The notes beneath the pieces are model-generated. The model was not told the DNA's origin, did not search any database, and saw only the letters and a list, made by a program, of their open reading frames with translations. Made by a program: the position numbers and the translations under genes. From positions 5,332,001 to 5,396,000 of the forward strand of contig CM034106.1 in assembly GCA_019914945.1 (NCBI GenBank): 64,000 bases of DNA. The letters run 5' to 3'. Each line of letters begins with the position of its first letter. The stretch's first letter is position 1. This DNA comes from Typha latifolia. Taxonomy: Eukaryota > Streptophyta > Magnoliopsida > Poales > Typhaceae. This document shows, in pieces, positions 62,161 to 64,000 of the stretch.

Positions 62161-63398
62161 TGCAGTTCAGATTTCACTGCATTACCACTCTCAAGATACC
62201 AAGGCTTCAAGTAGTGGGTGTTGATTTCAGACAAGGAACAATATGCTACGACAGGCTGAAAATAATAAACAAGTGCTGAAGAAGATCAGTTAGAAACAAG
62301 AAGAGAATAAGGGAATCTCTTGGGAGTGGAGGAGATGCCTGAATGATGTCAATTAATAGTCTCATAACCATTTAAAACTGGCCAAATGATTCAATAAGAA
62401 TAATTTCTCTCTCTCCTAATCAAACGGTTGAGATTAAATAATATCAAATAATCAATAACTAATTGGTTAGTATGGAATCATTGCTCTTAAAACTGTCATG
62501 ATTATATTTAAAACTGCCATGTGATGATGAAAAATTATTCTTGAGATGCTACTTCGCACATATATTTAGGAATACTCATTGACGATCTTCGTGCTTATCA
62601 AAAGTCTAAGTACAAAATAGATATCCTGATTTTGTTAGGAAAACTATGAGGAGACGTGGGGATATCTTGGGAGTGAAGGTGACGCCACTGAAGAGACGCC
62701 TCAATTCATGTATTACTTTCATTATTATTACATCTAGTTTCGTAATTTAGGGATAAACTGTCTTTCTTCTTAACCTACATAGAAAACTGGTGAAATTCGT
62801 TGTTATGCCAAAAGAATTCATACTTAACTTACGAAACTTCATTGATTATGTTTGAAGCAATTCGAACACTAGTAAATAATTGATGCTTAAACGCATCATA
62901 TCTTTGGCAAACATGTGTGAACCTAAACACATTATGTATAAAACAAATTTATGAACTTAACACATTATATATAAAACACATTGATTCTAAAATACATCAT
63001 GTTTTAGGGATAATCATTGATGATCTTCGTGCATATGAAAAGTCTAAGTACGAAATAGATATCCTGATCCTGTTAGGAATACTATTGGGAGGCGTGGGGA
63101 TATCTCGGGAGCGGAGGTGACACCACTGAAGAGACGCCTCAATTCATGTACTATTTTCGTTATTATTATATCTAGTTTCATAATTAAATCACGCAGTACT
63201 TTCATTATTATGCTTCAACCATGTTCACGAACTTCGTAAATAAGTTGGTTGACTCGTGATATTAATTTCACTATCAAATCATACATTAGCTAGAATCTTT
63301 TATAAATAGCTAATTATATTCGCAAACAACTACCAAAAAAAGAGAAGAAGAAGAAGAAGAAGAAGAAGAAGAAGAAGAAGAATAGCTGGTGATATTGT

Positions 63399-63506
63399 AA
63401 GTACTCTATTTGTAAGGCTGACTTGCACATCTACAAAATTACTCATTTTTAACAGATGAACAAAATTTTAGAGGTGCTGCAAGTCAGCTTGACGAAGAGA
63501 ATACTT
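63399..63506. other. Foldback 1 (small-RNA precursor-like)
   Basis: Arms 63399-63427 and 63478-63506 pair at about 24 of 29 positions plus a G:U pair, around a 50-base loop. The core AGCTGACTTGCA / TGCAAGTCAGCTT is best conserved. Function is inference. Confidence 0.5.
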
Positions 63507-63572
63507 CTCATTTCAATGTAGAAAGAGAAGAAATATACTGTACTTTTCGTGCAACATATTTGTAAGTTTTTA

Positions 63573-63697
63573 ATGTGCAAAATGTCCAACGAAAATCACC
63601 CGACTAAGTCCTGTTAGTCGATAAACATGTGTGAAGTAGCATATGTCATTTTCTATGTGGTTCTTAATCGGGTGATCTTCGTTGGATTTTTGCACAT
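63573..63697. other. Foldback 2 (small-RNA precursor-like)
   Basis: Arms 63573-63603 (ATGTGCAAAATGTCCAACGA, ATCACCCGA) and 63667-63697 pair almost completely, with one bulge and one mismatch. The loop is about 62 bases with a small inner stem CGACTA/TAGTCG. It lies only 67 bases after foldback 1. Confidence 0.55.
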
Positions 63698-64000
63698 CTT
63701 CAAATCCCGGCCAAGAAACACATGTTCTATGTGGTTCTTGGCTCTTCCTCTGATGACTACTATTATCTTAACATTTTTCCTTATTATCTTTCTGCTTAAC
63801 CTATATACAAAACTGGTGAAATTTGTCATTATGCCAAAGGAATTCGTACTTAAAGTACGAACTTCCTTGATATGTTTGAAGCATTTCGAACATTAGTAAA
63901 CAATTAATGCTTAAACACATCGTCTATGACAAAGAAGTGTGAACCTAAACACATTATGTATAAAACAAATCTAAGAACCTAAACACATCATACTTAAACA

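Larger units (their letters stand above)
62161..64000. other. AT-rich right end with interleaved duplications
   Basis: No gene supported. It contains two duplicated segments (62565-62751 with 63003-63186; 62783-62975 with 63806-63980), a GAA microsatellite (63340-63382) and two foldbacks (63399-63506, 63573-63697). Short open frames cover the repeats only. Confidence 0.5.

Overview
The window is nuclear DNA of a flowering plant. It shows spliced genes with GT..AG introns from tens of bases to 6.6 kb, AT-rich non-coding DNA, plant-type LTR retrotransposons primed by initiator-Met tRNA, and plant-only protein families (HAK/KUP, ABCB15-like). GC-rich ABCB exons in AT-rich surroundings plus a Sirevirus (copia) load would suit a monocot, but that is inference and I do not name a species.

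Three host genes can be read. (1) At 2274-11654 (+) lies the 3' two-thirds of a HAK/KUP/KT potassium transporter: six exons, about 575 residues, with the N-terminal part upstream of the window or unseen. Its introns are swollen by DNA-transposon-like and tandem repeats. (2) At 13015-13743 (-) a single-exon HemK2/N6AMT1/Mtq2-type glutamine methyltransferase (release-factor modification) reads intact. (3) At 30864-42971 (+) a complete ABCB15-like full-size ABC transporter has seven exons and 1248 codons before the stop, with all ATPase motifs intact. Its last intron is 6.6 kb and repeat-filled.

The rest is mostly transposon debris. From 17597 to 27198 lies a minus-strand Sirevirus-like copia copy (LTR, gag, protease remnant, RT and RNase H; integrase mostly deleted; no 3' LTR). 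Its gag is split by a 2743-bp solo LTR with a perfect 5-bp target duplication. At 28.5-30.3 kb are a DNA-transposon end and a 5'-truncated LINE. At 43.5-49.65 kb is a decayed gene with a DUF1985-like N-part, an acidic Lys/Glu tract and a Ulp1/C48 protease domain. It is preceded by a large minisatellite and interrupted by a second solo LTR of the same family, again with a perfect 5-bp duplication.

From 50206 to 60956 is a composite Sirevirus-like element. Two outer LTRs and a 5-bp duplication (ACTAC) enclose a first gag, then a block (X plus a third, different LTR plus a second gag) that also occurs in the minus-strand copy with the same 5' breakpoint, then a collapsed integrase/RT/RNase H region. 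Between the pol remnant and the 3' LTR is a decayed extra ORF resembling the putative plant transposon protein family. Upstream of it are a TATA-like box and a cluster of the same 12-bp palindrome (GCGTTCGAACGC) that fills the LTRs. That internal LTR-like promoter, and the chimeric block shared by two loci, are the most unusual things here.

The last 2.5 kb holds an unrecognised decayed minus-strand coding stretch, interleaved duplications, and two neighbouring foldbacks of about 30 bp per arm resembling small-RNA precursors.
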